64,000 nucleotides of DNA from Camarhynchus parvulus (Eukaryota; Chordata; Aves; Passeriformes; Thraupidae): contig NC_044596.1 of assembly GCF_901933205.1 (NCBI RefSeq), forward strand, positions 2,978,001 to 3,042,000, read 5' to 3'. The first letter of the stretch is position 1. Every line of letters begins with the position of its first letter. The position numbers and the translations under genes are program-made. Below are positions 38,401 to 49,144 of this stretch, one piece after another. The notes under the pieces are model-generated. The model had not been told where the DNA came from. It was given only the letters and a program-made list of their open reading frames with translations, and ran no database searches.

Positions 38401-41400
38401 AACAATCTCCAAACACATTCCACATGAGCAAAACACAGGAGAAGCAAATGAGATAGGAATTGTTTCCCTTTTCTCTGAGGCTTCTCAGCTTCCCAGGAGA
38501 AAAATCCTGCGCGAAGGGATTTTTCCAGGGAATGTGAATGCCACACGAGGCCACCTCATGTCCGTGCACACTTTGAAGTTGTCTCTGACCCTGCTGGTGC
38601 TGGCTGCTGCCCTGGAGCAGATGCCAGAGTCAACAGCCGTGCTCCTGCCTGCTTCCCTGTGCCCAGGACTCTGCCAGGACCTTGGGGACGTTGCTGGGCT
38701 TTGAGCAATAGCCCTGGTGAATGTGGGGCTGCTGCTCAGCCCAGGGCAGCCCTCCTGAGCCCTGCAGCAGCCAGGAGTGTGGTAGGAACAGGGTGACTCT
38801 TAGGGAATAATGTGTAATGACTCTATGATTTCAGAAGGTTGAAGAAATGCTTTTTTAAGCTATACTAAGAGCTTAATAAACATATATAATATTATAAATA
38901 ATATTATATTAATAGTAAATATTATATTATCATAAGCATGTCTTAGATTACATTACATTATATAATATTATAATATTATATTATATATCAATGCTTTATT
39001 AAGCTATACTTAGGGCTTAACAAAGCTTATATTATATTATATTATATTATATTATATTATATTATATTATATTATATTATATTATATTATATTATATTAT
39101 ATTATATTATATTATATTATATTTATTATATTATATTTATTATATTATATATTATATATTCTATTCTATTCTATTTATTATATTATATATTATATATTAT
39201 ATTTATTATATTATATTATATATTAATGCTTTATTAAGCTATACTAAGAGCTTAATAAAGCATTATATTATATCATACTATACTAAACCTATATAATATT
39301 AAAGAAAAACTCCTTTTACACAGTCACGACACAGCTTTGGCTTAATTAGTTTATCAATCTAAAACAACTATCACTGGCGGCCAATTAAGAAATCACTCCT
39401 TGGTAAACAATTTCTACAACACATTCCACATGTGCTAAACAACAGGAGTAGCAAATAGAGATGAGAATTATGTTCTTCTTTCTCTGAGCTTTCTCACAGA
39501 CTTTCACAGCTTCCCAGGAAAATCCTGGGAGAGAGAATTATGTCTCTCTCTGTTCAGAGAATGTGAATATCACACCAGGAGCCCATGGGCAGTGCTGGGA
39601 GCTTGCTGTTGAACCAGGAGTGAGCTTTGGGCTTTCAGGTTCATCCAAAGGCTGTCAGGCTTTTGGGCAGGAATTATTCCCTGGTTGTTTTCCACACCAG
39701 TTCCTGTGTCTCACCCCAGTGCAAGCTGTTCCCAGTGGATTTCCCTCCTGTGAGCAGCTCCAACTTCTGCACCAGCTGTGGCCACCAGCCAGCCCTGCTG
39801 GAGGGATCCTGCAGCTGCTCCAGGAATTGCAGGGTCAGCCAGAACCCAGCTGGGCAAAGTCCCCAAATCCACTTCAGTACCAAGATGGACACCTGGGATC
39901 CTCATCCAGGTACCAAGATGGGCACCTGGGATCTTCATCCACCCCATCCTCCCCATCCCCAGCTTCCCCCAAGCCACATCATCCTGGCAGAAAGAGGGAA
40001 GACAGCTTCCAAAAGTGTGAGGGTTGTAACAACCCACCACGAGGATGGATTGCTTGTGAATTCATACTGTGCTTGTGAATTTATGTTGTGTAAACAGCTC
40101 GTTCTCCCTTTGGAGGGGCTGATTCAGCTGGCAGCACAAACCCCACACAGCAGCTGAGGAAATCACTTCCTCATAAGCCAAACTCCAGATCAAATGATTG
40201 TGACTCTCCTTGACTCTGTTGACTTTGCTTTGATTCAGAGTTTACAGTTCCTTGGTACTCTTTAGCATGAAAGCAACAACCCGTATGAACCACAAAGGTG
40301 ACTCCAAACCTCATTCAATCCTGGTTTTTCATCTTCCCAGCTCCTCAGATGAACCACAGCTGCTCCCAGTCGTGTTATCAGCTCTGCTTTTGCTGATTTG
40401 CATCACCGTCATCATCCTCACCCTGGCCAAAATCAAGCTTCAAAAGCAGACAGGTAGATTAGTCGGGCAACTAATTTTTGGGGCTGCAGTGGATGTTTTG
40501 CAAGGGCTTTGCTTGTGATTTCCAAGGGCTGGAGTCTGACCCATGGAACATTTCCATCTCCCAGACACGTGTCTGTCCTGCAGCCCCAGAACGTGACTGG
40601 ACCTGAAAGCAGAGTCCTTGAGAAGTTGTTTGGTTTTGTTGGAAATGTGCTGAAAAGCAAAGCAGATGAAGGAAATGGAAATCTGGGTTTTTGTGTGTGG
40701 AGGATTTGTGGCTCCGTGGGTGATAGAAAACCCTGGAGGGAGAGACCTGTGTGGTGTGAGCGGCTTCACCCTGGGCAGCTTCTGGGGCCAAATCCAGCTC
40801 ATTCCGTGCAAAGCTGACAAAGACAGGCCCAAAAAATCCTTTCTAAGAACTGATTTGCAAAGTCAGGTGCATCTATCTCAATCCAGACCGTGTTATATCC
40901 ATAAAAATAAATTTACGGACAGAGAACCTTTGGGGATGACAGCGGTGAGGGGAAACGCGCAATTCACAAGAAAGAAACTGTGAAATAATGGCCTAATAAT
41001 GGCCTAATTTGGTGTCTGACACGCTGGATTACTTCAAGAGGTGCTAGTGGGGGTGTTCCCTGCAGTGCATCCGTGCGTTTTGTTTTACAGGAGGAGGAAG
41101 GAGCAGCACGGGAAGCCTGGAACCAGCTGGGCTGAGCCCTGGGAAGGAGGAGAGGATGGAGGAGAACCCAAGCCCAGGGGGGGAGCAGGAATTCAGGATG
41201 GGCTCTGGCAAATGTAGGTGGGTGCTTGCTGAAACACTGCAGGTGTCCTCTCCATTGATGAAAGAGAATAAACTGGCATTTTAAGCAGGGGATTTGTGGC
41301 TTAGTGAGGAAAACCAGGTGTGCAGTCCAGGAATCACAACCCAGAGCCCAAGAATCACATTCTGCTGCCAAACTCCTGCCTTTAGTCCTCCCCAAGAATC

Positions 41401-43253
41401 CTTAAGGCATGGATTTCATAAGACTTGGATTAAATCCTGCATCAAGTTTATATATTTATTGTAGGGTCAATTATAATTTTTGATTGCAAGCAGTAAAGCT
41501 GTTATCTGTCTTCCTGCCTCTTTCAGTAAATTCTGATTTCTTATCTCCTTTCTCAGCATTACACAAAAGTAATTCTTGTTCACAGTGTTGTAACCATGTC
41601 ATTCTCTTTTGTTCTGTTGTGCAGGACAATCTCTGCCATCCTTGGAAATATCAGGATGAACAGCTTCTATGTAAGAGTCTCAGATTGTTGATGCTTTTTA
41701 GAGAAAAGCTCCTGTAACAATCATCTCAGAAAATATTTTAGATATTATTATTATAATTTAAATATGTCTAATCTGGAGGAATTTGTATCAGTGAGGACTC
41801 CACTGAAAAAAAATTAGTGGAATAGTGGCTCAGAAATTTGGTGATTTCATGTTCTCACTCCAATGCACTCAGAGCCAACAGGGGTCTTCTGGTCCTAAAT
41901 ATAAATAATAGAAAGAAAAATTATACTTCCCCATAAACCTTGAAAATCAACTAATCTATCAACATTCTGTGAAAAACCTCCTAAAAGGGGGAATGAAACC
42001 CAAAAATTATTTGTGCCTTTTCTTCCCAGGTAAAGCCTGGAATAATTCTCCAAACCCAGCAGGAGCTTGACTCCAGAAGTCCCCTCTGACCTGGGGTTTT
42101 TCCACCTTTCTGTTATCAAAACTCCTTAAAATATCATTTTAAATAATAATTTTTGGCATAAACCCAGAAATACCTATGAAATTACTTCTACAAATACCAG
42201 AGAGGGGCAATGCCAGATCACAGCTTCTCTTCTGTTTCATTATTTTACAGTTACCTTATGGGGAAAAATTACTCTTCAAGGTGCCTGATGAAGACTTGAG
42301 CCAGAACCTTCTGTGAAAGCCCCTGGGCACCTGAGCTGGGAATTTTCTCTGTGGGAAGCCAAGCCCCCAGCACCTCCCCCTGCACTCCTCAGAACCCAAA
42401 TCCCCTTTGCTGAGAGCTGAAACCCCACACTGCCCAAATTGCTCCCTGTTTTGCAGAAAAGAGAATAAAATAATGCCCCTGAAACCAATTATTTGTGGGT
42501 TGTTTCTCTGAAGGAAAGATAAAACTGGGGAGGGGGGGGGAGGAAGGACTTTTGTGGCTTCAGGGTTTCTCATATCAGAGAATCACAGAACTGGAAAGGA
42601 TCAGGCTGCTCAAAAATTAAGGATTTTCTGTGTTTTGTTTGTTTTTTTTTAATCCAGGTCCATGCAATAATTTTCCAACACATAAACCATGTCTCGTTTC
42701 AGTTTCTCAGACACCCACATTCCCAAAGTGATATTTTTCCTTCACCTCTCCTGGCTTCAGGGTTGCTCATATCAGAGAATCACAGAATTGGAAAGGATCG
42801 GGCTGCTCAAAAAATAAGGATTTTCTGTGTTTTTCTTTTTAAATCCTGATCCATGGAGTAATTTTCCAACACATAAACCACGTATCAGTTTCTCAGGCAC
42901 CCACATTTCCAAAGTGATATTTTTCCTTCACCTCTCCTGGCTTCAGGGTTACTCATATCAGACTGATATGAACTGAATCACAGAACTGGAAAGAATCCGG
43001 CTGCTCAAAAAATGAGGATTTTTTTGTGTTTGTTTAAAAATCCTGATCCGTGGAGCCACATAAAGCACATCTCATTTCAGTTTCTCAGACATGCACGTTC
43101 CCAAAGTGCTGTTTTTCCTTCCCCTCTCCTGCAGGGACCTCCACAGCTTCAGAAGCAGCTGAAATTCAGCCCAGGCACAGCCCAGCCCCGAGCAGCAGCG
43201 TTGGTTCCACGCTCAGATCAGGGCTCGTGCTGCAATCTGCACTCCCCAAATAA
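32493..43253 (+). CDS. FCAMR/pIgR-like Ig-superfamily receptor with three V domains and a repeat stalk
   Basis: Coding exons: 32493-32529 (signal peptide MVLLLLLAALLPG), 33390-33728, 35021-35350 and 36259-36570 (three V-like domains), 37648-38005 (Thr-rich stalk), 40341-40453 (transmembrane), 41091-41213 and 43135-43253 (tail). All join in phase, giving 576 residues. V1 (about 13-125) has HQRKYWCK and DSGTYRCGIG. V2 has RFWCK and DSGLYLCG. V3 has KYLCRW and DAGWYWCGA. The TM exon keeps the phase 2-1 pattern of the PIGR TM exon. The position between C1orf116 and PIGR, and V1 details such as GRVAL.D.PQ.G.F, favour an FCAMR (Fc alpha/mu receptor) orthologue, but mammalian FCAMR has one V domain. 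A pIgR-type duplicate is the alternative. The last exon is least sure: the 41213 donor may instead be read through to a stop before AATAAA at 41267. Confidence 0.8.
32690..33165 (+). mobile_element. LTR-like element, family D copy in intron 1 of the FCAMR-like gene
   Basis: About 32917-33160 matches the reverse complement of 21530-21760 in the C1orf116 intron. It begins near 'GGCACAGACTCACCAGAGAA' and ends near 'AGTAGTGAGACTGTA'. A TTC-rich microsatellite (32925-32955) is included. Confidence 0.6.
33797..34608 (+). mobile_element. Solo LTR, family B copy 1, interrupted by a family A LTR
   Basis: It starts near TCTTGTATTTGTGGGGTGCC, ends GGTGACA, and is flanked by a perfect 6-bp repeat AGCCAG (33791-33796 and 34609-34614). 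The element is split by a nested LTR at 33885-34274. It lies in the intron between the V1 and V2 exons of the FCAMR-like gene. Family landmarks are TCTGACTCCATGTTCTCAG, GGACTCTTTCCAGAGTCC, TTGGCCAAT and CCAAACACATTCCA. Confidence 0.88.
33885..34274 (+). mobile_element. Solo LTR, family A copy 4, nested in family B
   Basis: This 390-bp element starts TGTGGTGGTG and ends GTGACA. The flanking 6-bp repeats are CTAAAT (33879-33884) and CTATAT (34275-34280), with one mismatch. It interrupts the family B LTR, so family A was active after that copy inserted. Confidence 0.88.
35364..35485 (+). pseudogene. Truncated duplicate of the V3 exon with its acceptor
   Basis: The intron end and first about 60 bp of the V3 exon (36197-36315) also occur at 35364-35485: GGGCTCAGTGCTGGGTGA, AAATTCTAACTCTGTGCCCT, an intact acceptor CCTGCAG at 35415-35421, then the start of the V3 coding sequence (CCTCCACCCTTCCCAGGAGA). 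The homology then breaks into repeat DNA. It is a partial, non-functional exon copy. Confidence 0.85.
35486..36196. repeat. LTR-like repeat with (ATATT)n expansion between the two V3 exon copies
   Basis: This interspersed sequence contains an ATATTATATT microsatellite at 35855-35950 and LTR-like features ('GACCAATCACACAAAGCAAA', CAATCTCATGG). It sits exactly between the truncated and intact V3 exon copies. The family was not identified and no target duplication was recognised. Confidence 0.55.
36610..37015 (-). mobile_element. Solo LTR, family B copy 2 (minus orientation)
   Basis: This is the 406-bp reverse complement of the family B consensus, TGTTGTATTT...ATACCACA on the minus strand. It is flanked by a perfect 6-bp duplication GTCCCC (36604-36609 and 37016-37021). 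It inserted 33 bp after the V3 exon, close to its donor site. Confidence 0.9.
37498..37625. repeat. (ATTA)n/(AATA)n-rich tract just before the stalk exon
   Basis: TTAATTAATTAATTAATAA and AAATAATGAATAA runs end about 20 bp upstream of the acceptor at 37647. Confidence 0.85.
37752..37940 (+). repeat. Coding minisatellite: 7 x 27 bp in the stalk exon
   Basis: Seven exact-length 27-bp units each encode nine residues starting with Met: MGTVPKDTS, MGPVTYGTT, MGTVSKDTK, MGTVPHSTT, MATVPKDTR, MGTVTQGTT and MGTVTCGTI. Odd-numbered units 1, 3 and 5 carry KDT and units 2, 4 and 6 carry GTT or STT, so the array is built of 18-residue dimers. The product is Thr-rich and probably O-glycosylated, like a mucin stalk. 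Reading frame and splice phases are kept. Confidence 0.93.
38129..38545 (+). mobile_element. Solo LTR, family B copy 3
   Basis: This 417-bp element starts TATTGTATTTGTGGGG and ends GAATGCCACA. The flanking repeats are CGAGGT (38123-38128) and CGAGGC (38546-38551). It lies 123 bp after the stalk exon. Confidence 0.85.
38778..39574 (+). mobile_element. Solo LTR, family C, with internal (ATATT)n expansion
   Basis: The ends are TGTGGTAGG and ATATCACA. The flanking repeat is CCAGGAG on both sides (38771-38777 and 39575-39581). The right half resembles family B (CACAGCTTTGGC, GGTAAACAATTTCTACAA, CACATTCCACATG). About 400 bp in the middle is TATTA/ATATT microsatellite (38880-39290), which has enlarged the element. 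Confidence 0.75.
42556..43134 (+). repeat. Three tandem copies of about 190 bp ending at a splice acceptor
   Basis: Units start at about 42556, 42760 and 42949 with 'GGCTTCAGGGTT.CTCATATC' and 'GAATCACAGAA.TGGAAAG', and end with 'CCAAAGTG.T.TTTTTCCTTC' plus 'CCTCTCCTG'. In the last unit this end forms the polypyrimidine tract and AG of the terminal exon of the FCAMR-like gene (43134). The other two have GGCTTCAGG at the equivalent place. Confidence 0.85.
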
Positions 43254-43849
43254 AAGCAATCCGAAGGTTGTTTGTTTTCTGGAGATGCCAAAATGCTTTG
43301 GAACCTGGGACTTGGCAGGGAAACGCTTCCTCGTGGGCTAAAGCAAGGAAATACATTTCAAATATATTTGCATGAGGCTTTACTGGAAACCTTGAGGGTG
43401 AAAAGGGGGGTTTGGTTTAAAAAAAACCCTCTTCATTCACCTTGGGTTAATTTTTGCTCTTTGAGATTTCACCAGCAGGTAGAGGTTCCCATATTTCTGT
43501 AGGTTTTGTTCTGCTCAAGGCCATGCCACCTTCCTCTGCAAGGAGTTAAAAGCTCATTTCCATCCCTCTGCAGGGTCCAGCAGGGAAGCTGATCCCTTGG
43601 GATCCGTGCCTGGGAGAGTGGGAGCTCCAGGAGAGCAAACACAGCTGTGGCCACCATGGTCCAGCCAGCACAAGTGGTGGCCACGAGACCAAAGAAGCCC
43701 TGCCAGCATGACCTGGGGAATGTTTGGAATGCCCAGGGAAGCAGCTCTGGTGGGAGGCTTGGAGGGGATCGGGGTTTGTTCCCATCCAGGAGAGGTGGTG
43801 GTGGCTGCTCCCTCAGTCCAAGATCCCCACCAAGCACAGAGACAGCCAG

Positions 43850-44230
43850 GAGCTCCTTCCTCACCCCAAGAGTTCCTTCCTCACCCCAAAAGATTCTTCC
43901 TCACTCCAAAAGCTCCTTCCCTATCCCAAAAGATCCTTTTTCACCCCAAGATCTCCTTCCTCACCCCAAAAGACCCTTCCTCACCCCAAGAGCTCTTTCC
44001 TTGCCCCAAGATCTCCTTCCTCACCCCAAAAGATCCTTTCTCACCCCAAGAGCGCCTTCCTCACCCCCAAAGATCCTTCCTTACCTCAAAAGATCCCTTT
44101 TCACCCCAAGATCTCCTTCCTCGCCCCAAGAGATTCTTCCTCACCCCAAAAGATCCTTCTTCACCCCAAGAGCTCCTTCTTCAGCCCAACAGCTCCTTCC
44201 TTACCCCAAGATCTCCTTCCTTGCACTGGA
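43850..44230 (+). repeat. Minisatellite, about 24-bp unit (CCTTCCTCACCCCAAAAGAT)
   Basis: About 16 variant units of CTCCTTCCTCACCCCAAGAG or CCTTCCTCACCCCAAAAGAT. All frames remain open, giving false Ser/Pro/Lys-rich reading frames. Confidence 0.9.
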
Positions 44231-44684
44231 AGCTGCACATTCATAGCAAAAATGGAGCTCAACACCCTCAGCTAAATGAAAGGTACTTCCAAGGCTGGCT
44301 GTAGGATCTGATAAATCTGTTGAAGATCCCAGTTCTGGGTCAGGCTCTTGCTGCTCCCAGGCACTGCAGGAGCTGCCATCCTGTTCAAACACATCAGTTT
44401 TCACTGAGGGGGTGAGAAAAGCTCCATGTGACCCCCCCAGTCAGAAGGAATTCCTGCTTTTTGCATCATTAAAATGAGGCAGAGCAAGGAATCGCAGCTG
44501 CCCTGGCTGCTCGGGTCCTGCCCAGGCAAAAGCTGGCACAGCGGTACCCAAAAGACTCTCCCTGCACTTGACCCCACAGAGACACCAAAGGAGGAGGAGG
44601 AGGAGGAGCCCTGGAGCTTTCCAGGAGCCCCTCAGCCCTGGGGTGGCTGTGATCAGGAGGGGACACCCTGGAGGGACAGCAGAG

Positions 44685-45285
44685 CTGGGCTGGGCATGGG
44701 CAAGGCATGGGCTGGGCTTTGGCTGGGCTTTGGCTGGGCATGGGCTGGGCTTTGGCTGGGCATGGGCTGGGATTTGGCTGGGCATGGGCTGGACAGTGGC
44801 TGGGATTTGGCTGGACAGGAGCTTGACATTGGCTGGGCTTTGGTGGGCAGTTGGCAGGGCTTTGGCTGGGCATGGGCTGGACAGTGGCTGGGCATTGGCT
44901 GGGCACGGGCTGGGCATGGGCTGGACAATGGCTGGGATTTGGCTGGACAGGAGCTGGACATTGGCTGGGCTTTGGCTGAGCTTTGGCTGGGCATGGGTTG
45001 GACAGTGGCTGGGCATGGGCTGGGCATGGACTGGGCTTTAGCTGGGCATGGGCTGAGCTCTGGCTGGGCTCTGGCTGGGCACGGGCTGGGCTTTGGTTGG
45101 ACAGTGTCTGGGCATTGGCTGGGCTCTGGCTGGGCTTTGGTTGGACAGTGTCTGGGCATTGGCTGGGCTTTGGTTGGACAGTGTCTGGGCATTGGCTGGG
45201 CTCTGGCTGGGCTTTGGTTGGACAGTCTCTGGGCAGTCTCTGGGCATTGGCTGGGCTCTGGCTGGGCTCTGGCTCCCAGCCCCAA
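44685..45285 (+). repeat. 600-bp minisatellite just upstream of the PIGR promoter (GCTGGGCTTTG / GCTGGGCATGG)
   Basis: It consists of about 50 units of 10-13 bp: GCTGGGCATGG, GCTGGGCTTTG, GCTGGGCTCTG and GCTGGACAGTG. It ends 87 bp before the PIGR TATA-like element. Long open frames on both strands are repeat artefacts. Confidence 0.93.
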
Positions 45286-45371
45286 GTGGGCAGAGCTCAC
45301 CTGGCAGCGCTGCTGGATGTTGTTCCTTTAAGGCACAACAGGTGGAAAGGCAGGGCTGAAGGTGCAGGGAG

Positions 45372-45488
45372 TATTTAAAGCAGGCTGGCACTGCCACAGC
45401 CCACGGGGACACAGGACACAGGACACTCACAGAGCTCCCAGGGTCAGCCTGAGAGGGAAAGAGAGAAGTGCCAGGAAGAGCCTGGAGT
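45372..45488 (+). promoter_or_regulatory. PIGR: PIGR core promoter and non-coding first exon
   Basis: A TATA-like TATTTAAA (45372-45379) is followed by a likely transcribed leader starting near 45403. The leader ends at a strong donor, GAGT|GTAAGT (exon end 45488). The next acceptor with suitable strength that leads into the PIGR start codon is at 49130, so the first intron would be about 3.6 kb. Mammalian PIGR also begins with a non-coding exon. The transcription start is inferred. Confidence 0.6.
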
Positions 45489-46517
45489 GTAAGTAATGCT
45501 GCTTTGGCATCTTTGGGAATGCACAACGTTTTGTAGGGCCGTGCTGGGATGGGGAAGGAGAAGAACACAAATCTTGAGCCACTTTTGAGGAGCCTTCCTC
45601 ACACAGAAGGGAAGCAGCGGTTTGGAGCCATTTCGTGTTCAGAGCTCACTGGTGGGAGGCTGATTTCTTCTGGAAGAACCATAGAAACAGGCTTGTGGCA
45701 GTTGTGGTTTCTTCTCTCCAGCAGATTTTTAATATTAAATTTCTGAAAAAAAAAAGCCAACATAAATTATCATTACAATATTTGCATTAAGTTTTAACAC
45801 AGGAAAGAAAAGTCAGTAATTATTACTGTAGGAATCTAAATTTCGCAACTCAGCCTGAGATCATTACTGGCTTTTGAACCCCAACAGGCAGATTTTGAAA
45901 TTTTAGAAGATAATTGTTGCAGTTGTGTCCTAAAGCAGCTGCTTTGGAAGCTCCCTGAAAAGTTTGTACAGTCACAGGAGGATAAGTAGAACCTGAAGCT
46001 TAAATTAATTGACTGGATGTCAATTGCGGTGTCCTTAAAGTGAAATCAGGCAGAGCCCTGTCCCACTCAGACCCATGAAGGTGTGGGTCCTACACACCTG
46101 AATCCCTACTCTGCAAAGGGAGCATTCCTATAGATGTAATAAATTTCTGAGGTATAAATAAACATCACCTAATTGCAATTGTTAATGAATTGCACAGTGG
46201 CACCATCCATCCCTTCAGACTGAGGTGAACCTGTGCTCTTGGGCCATGGGGTGTTCCTGCTCCTCGCAGGCAGAGGAGAATTAAACTAAAATAATTTAAT
46301 AGTGCCGAAGTTGGTTTCACTTTCCAGCCCAAAACACAAATGAACCATGAAGGTGTGATGTGAAAAGCAACAAGTGGGTGCATGGAGGATCTGAAAGGAA
46401 CATAAAATCAGGTCTCAGATTAGTGTAGAGTGGATCCAACAGCTGAATGGAACATAAAATTGGGCCAGCAGCACAACCTCAGCTGGGATTGCAGTCACTG
46501 CCATGAGAGCTGCCTGC

Positions 46518-46628
46518 TTATTCTATTCTATTCTATTCTATTCTATTCTATTCTATTCTATTCTATTCTATTCTATTCTATTCTATTCTATTCTATTCTA
46601 TTCTATTCTATTCTATTCTATTCTATTC
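46518..46628 (+). repeat. (ATTCT)n pentanucleotide microsatellite, about 22 copies
   Basis: An uninterrupted TTCTATTCTA run lies in PIGR intron 1. It is the same pentanucleotide as the human ATXN10 (SCA10) repeat. Confidence 0.95.
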
Positions 46629-49144
46629 ATTTCTTTTCTGAAATAAGTTGCTCACATGTTGAACTGACACAAACATGCTTAGTTCAGAGGGTCCCAAGCA
46701 CTGCAGGCATTCCTAAAAAATGCTGATTTCTTGGTAAATCCTGATAATCTTCAGCAAGTTCTGCCTGACCGTTTCTGCTCAGTGCATCACCAAACGAGCC
46801 CCTCTTATTTATTCTCTCAATATTGTAAAGGAGGCATCTGCTTGGAACTGGAAAAGTTTCTTTTCTGCACGTTTGGTCAGCTTGATCTTTTATCTGGAAG
46901 CTGATTGTTCATCCTTAACCCCATGGAAATGGGGTGGGTTGGTGGCTTTTCCCCATTCCACTGCAGCAAATAAAACCCATGGCAAGGCGAGATCAGCAGT
47001 GACCTTGACGGGCAGTTGAAGATGTGAATAATCCAGGATGAAATTTGTTGCTGTGCACATTTTCTGGGCACAGAAGCCTCCAGCACCTCCTCACAGCACA
47101 ACTCTCTCTACAACAATTTGTATCTGCACAGTTTCCCCATGGGTCAAAAGGATTTGAGGGGCAAAATATTGCATATATATAAAATATATAGAATATATGC
47201 AATATATTACATCTCTGTTATTATTTCTCAACTATTTGAACAGCAGCAAACATTCCACAGAAAGCCAGAAGGGATCCCAGGCTGGAGTGACAAATGTCAC
47301 AATTAAACCTTCATGTTTTGTCAATGCCATGGCACGGCCTTGACACTGGTCATTGTCAGGAGCACTAGTTAATATCTAATGGGCTGGACTGGGCTGATCC
47401 CTGGCAATCCCTGCAGCAGGAATTCAGCAGAATTTGGGAATTGGACTCTGGTGTTCCATACCCAGAGAGAGCAGCTGCAGGCTCAGGTTTGCACAACTTG
47501 GGGGTCAGGTCCTGGTCTCTCCCAAACCATCATAAATCTGAAGATAATTCTCCCCAGGACTGACAGAATCCCAAAAGCACAACAGAAACATGGGGAAAGT
47601 CTTGTAATAAGGGAGATTTGGAAGAGCCAGCCTGGCCAGAGAACACTGCTGCTGGAAACCTGGAAAATATCAACATTTAGGAATAAAATAGCACTGGAGA
47701 GGAAGGTGATGGTCCCAATCCACATCCAGAGAAGTGTCCTGGAAATGACCATCCGTTTTAAGGGTAAAGACACTAAAAACACATCTCTAAAGAGGGACTG
47801 GCTGAGGGGGGTCTGCCCTCCCCTGGGCTTTACACACAAAATGTGTAAAATGTCCTTGTCACCCAGTGGAGCTGCAGTGAGGTTTAGAGTCCAGCACCAA
47901 ACAGATAAACAACAGTGTTATTCCTTCTCAGCACTACATGAAGTCAACAACAACAACAACAAAAATTATCTGTTCTGAGTTGGAAAGCAAGAGGAAAGGT
48001 CATTATGTTGTCATCATAATTTTTCCATTTACATTTTAAGAGCATCTGAGAAAACAGGGCTGGGGACAGCTCAGAGCTGTTGGTGTTGGTGGTGCAAGAG
48101 CACAGGAACCACTGGTTTGGGTGGGCTCAGATCTTGGTAACCCTTCCAGACCTGGCAGAACAACGTGGGCTGTACCCCAAAACCAGCTGAACTTTTAGAA
48201 GAAATTAGAAAAAGAGATTATTTTGACTTTGCCCAGCTGGGCAAGGCTGAGCTGGGTCCTGCTTGCACCACAGGCTGGTGAGGTGACCATCAGGCAGAGG
48301 AGCTGCTGGCAGCCAGGGGCAAACACCAAGGCCCTCTTTGTGCCACGTTGTTTGCTTTGTGCAGAATTTGTTATGTTTGCCTTGCTGGCCACTTCTGGGA
48401 TGTGTTTGAAGAGAATTTTTCATGCTCGGTGAGTTAATTATTACCCATGGACAAGTGGCCATTGAGCCAGGAGAAATCACAATACAAGGAAGAGGCACAA
48501 CAGAACACCTTTCATCTTAACAGGGAAATAAAAGCTTTTTTTCTTCTGCTGGGAATTACCCTCAATAAAATCGTGTCACTTGATGCCCTGAAATCAAATT
48601 GCTCTGATTGTTTGTAAGGGTTTTCCTTGGCACCTCTCATCAGCTCCTGTAGGTCCCTTCTATGAAGTTGGAACAGGCAGGTGGATCAAGAGGTGTGCTC
48701 AAGAAATGCATATAAAATCTGATTTTTTGGAGGTAAATCCCTACAGCTCACTCAATTCCTCAGCAGCTGAGGAAAGAATTAAAAAGTAGAGGTGAAAATA
48801 TCATCCTTATTCTCCTTTGTGTATCCTTGGAGAGACCAGGGAAACAAAGAGTCACTAAATAGAGGCTCCAGTCAGGAATTCTGTGACAGAGGGAATTGGG
48901 GTGCTGGGATGAGATCCACAGGCAGTCCTGTTCCTGTGCAGAAACCCAGGCAAGGACAGAAATATGATTAACTCCCTTTTCCCCATCCAATTCCTCAACA
49001 GGAGCAATTAAAAACCATATTTCTCTCTACTTCACGTAGCCACAACCCTCAGATCCTCCAAGCATAAATATTATTAGATGATTAACATTTTGCAAATGTG
49101 ATTATTCAATATCTTCCACGTCTTTTCCAGGGAATGCAAGAAAA

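Larger units (their letters stand above)
43254..45371 (+). other. Gene-free interval between the FCAMR-like gene and PIGR
   Basis: This is mostly two minisatellites. Between them (about 44240-44680) no exon was recognised. An AATAAA at 43249-43254 overlaps the TAA stop of the FCAMR-like gene. Confidence 0.5.

Noticed and set aside
39758..39909. Possible extra stalk exon (Cys-rich, SNFCTSCGHQ...) in the FCAMR-like gene
   Set aside because: Acceptor and donor look usable, but the phase (2 in, 1 out) cannot join the TM exon at 40341. The tested alternative borders also fail.
41625..41670. Possible small cytoplasmic exon (DNLCHPWKYQ...) of the FCAMR-like gene
   Set aside because: Borders are good, but entering from the 41213 or 40453 donor gives an immediate or early stop. 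Kept only as a possible alternative end.
44441..45568. Several open frames over 145 residues on both strands
   Set aside because: All are translations of the GCTGGGC minisatellite (Gly-Trp-Ala or Ala-Gln-Pro periodic) and have no known fold.
47379..47978. 199-residue open frame in PIGR intron 1
   Set aside because: No recognisable domain, ends in an Asn-rich microsatellite, lies inside an intron on the same strand as PIGR, and shows no codon-level signs of conservation that I can judge.
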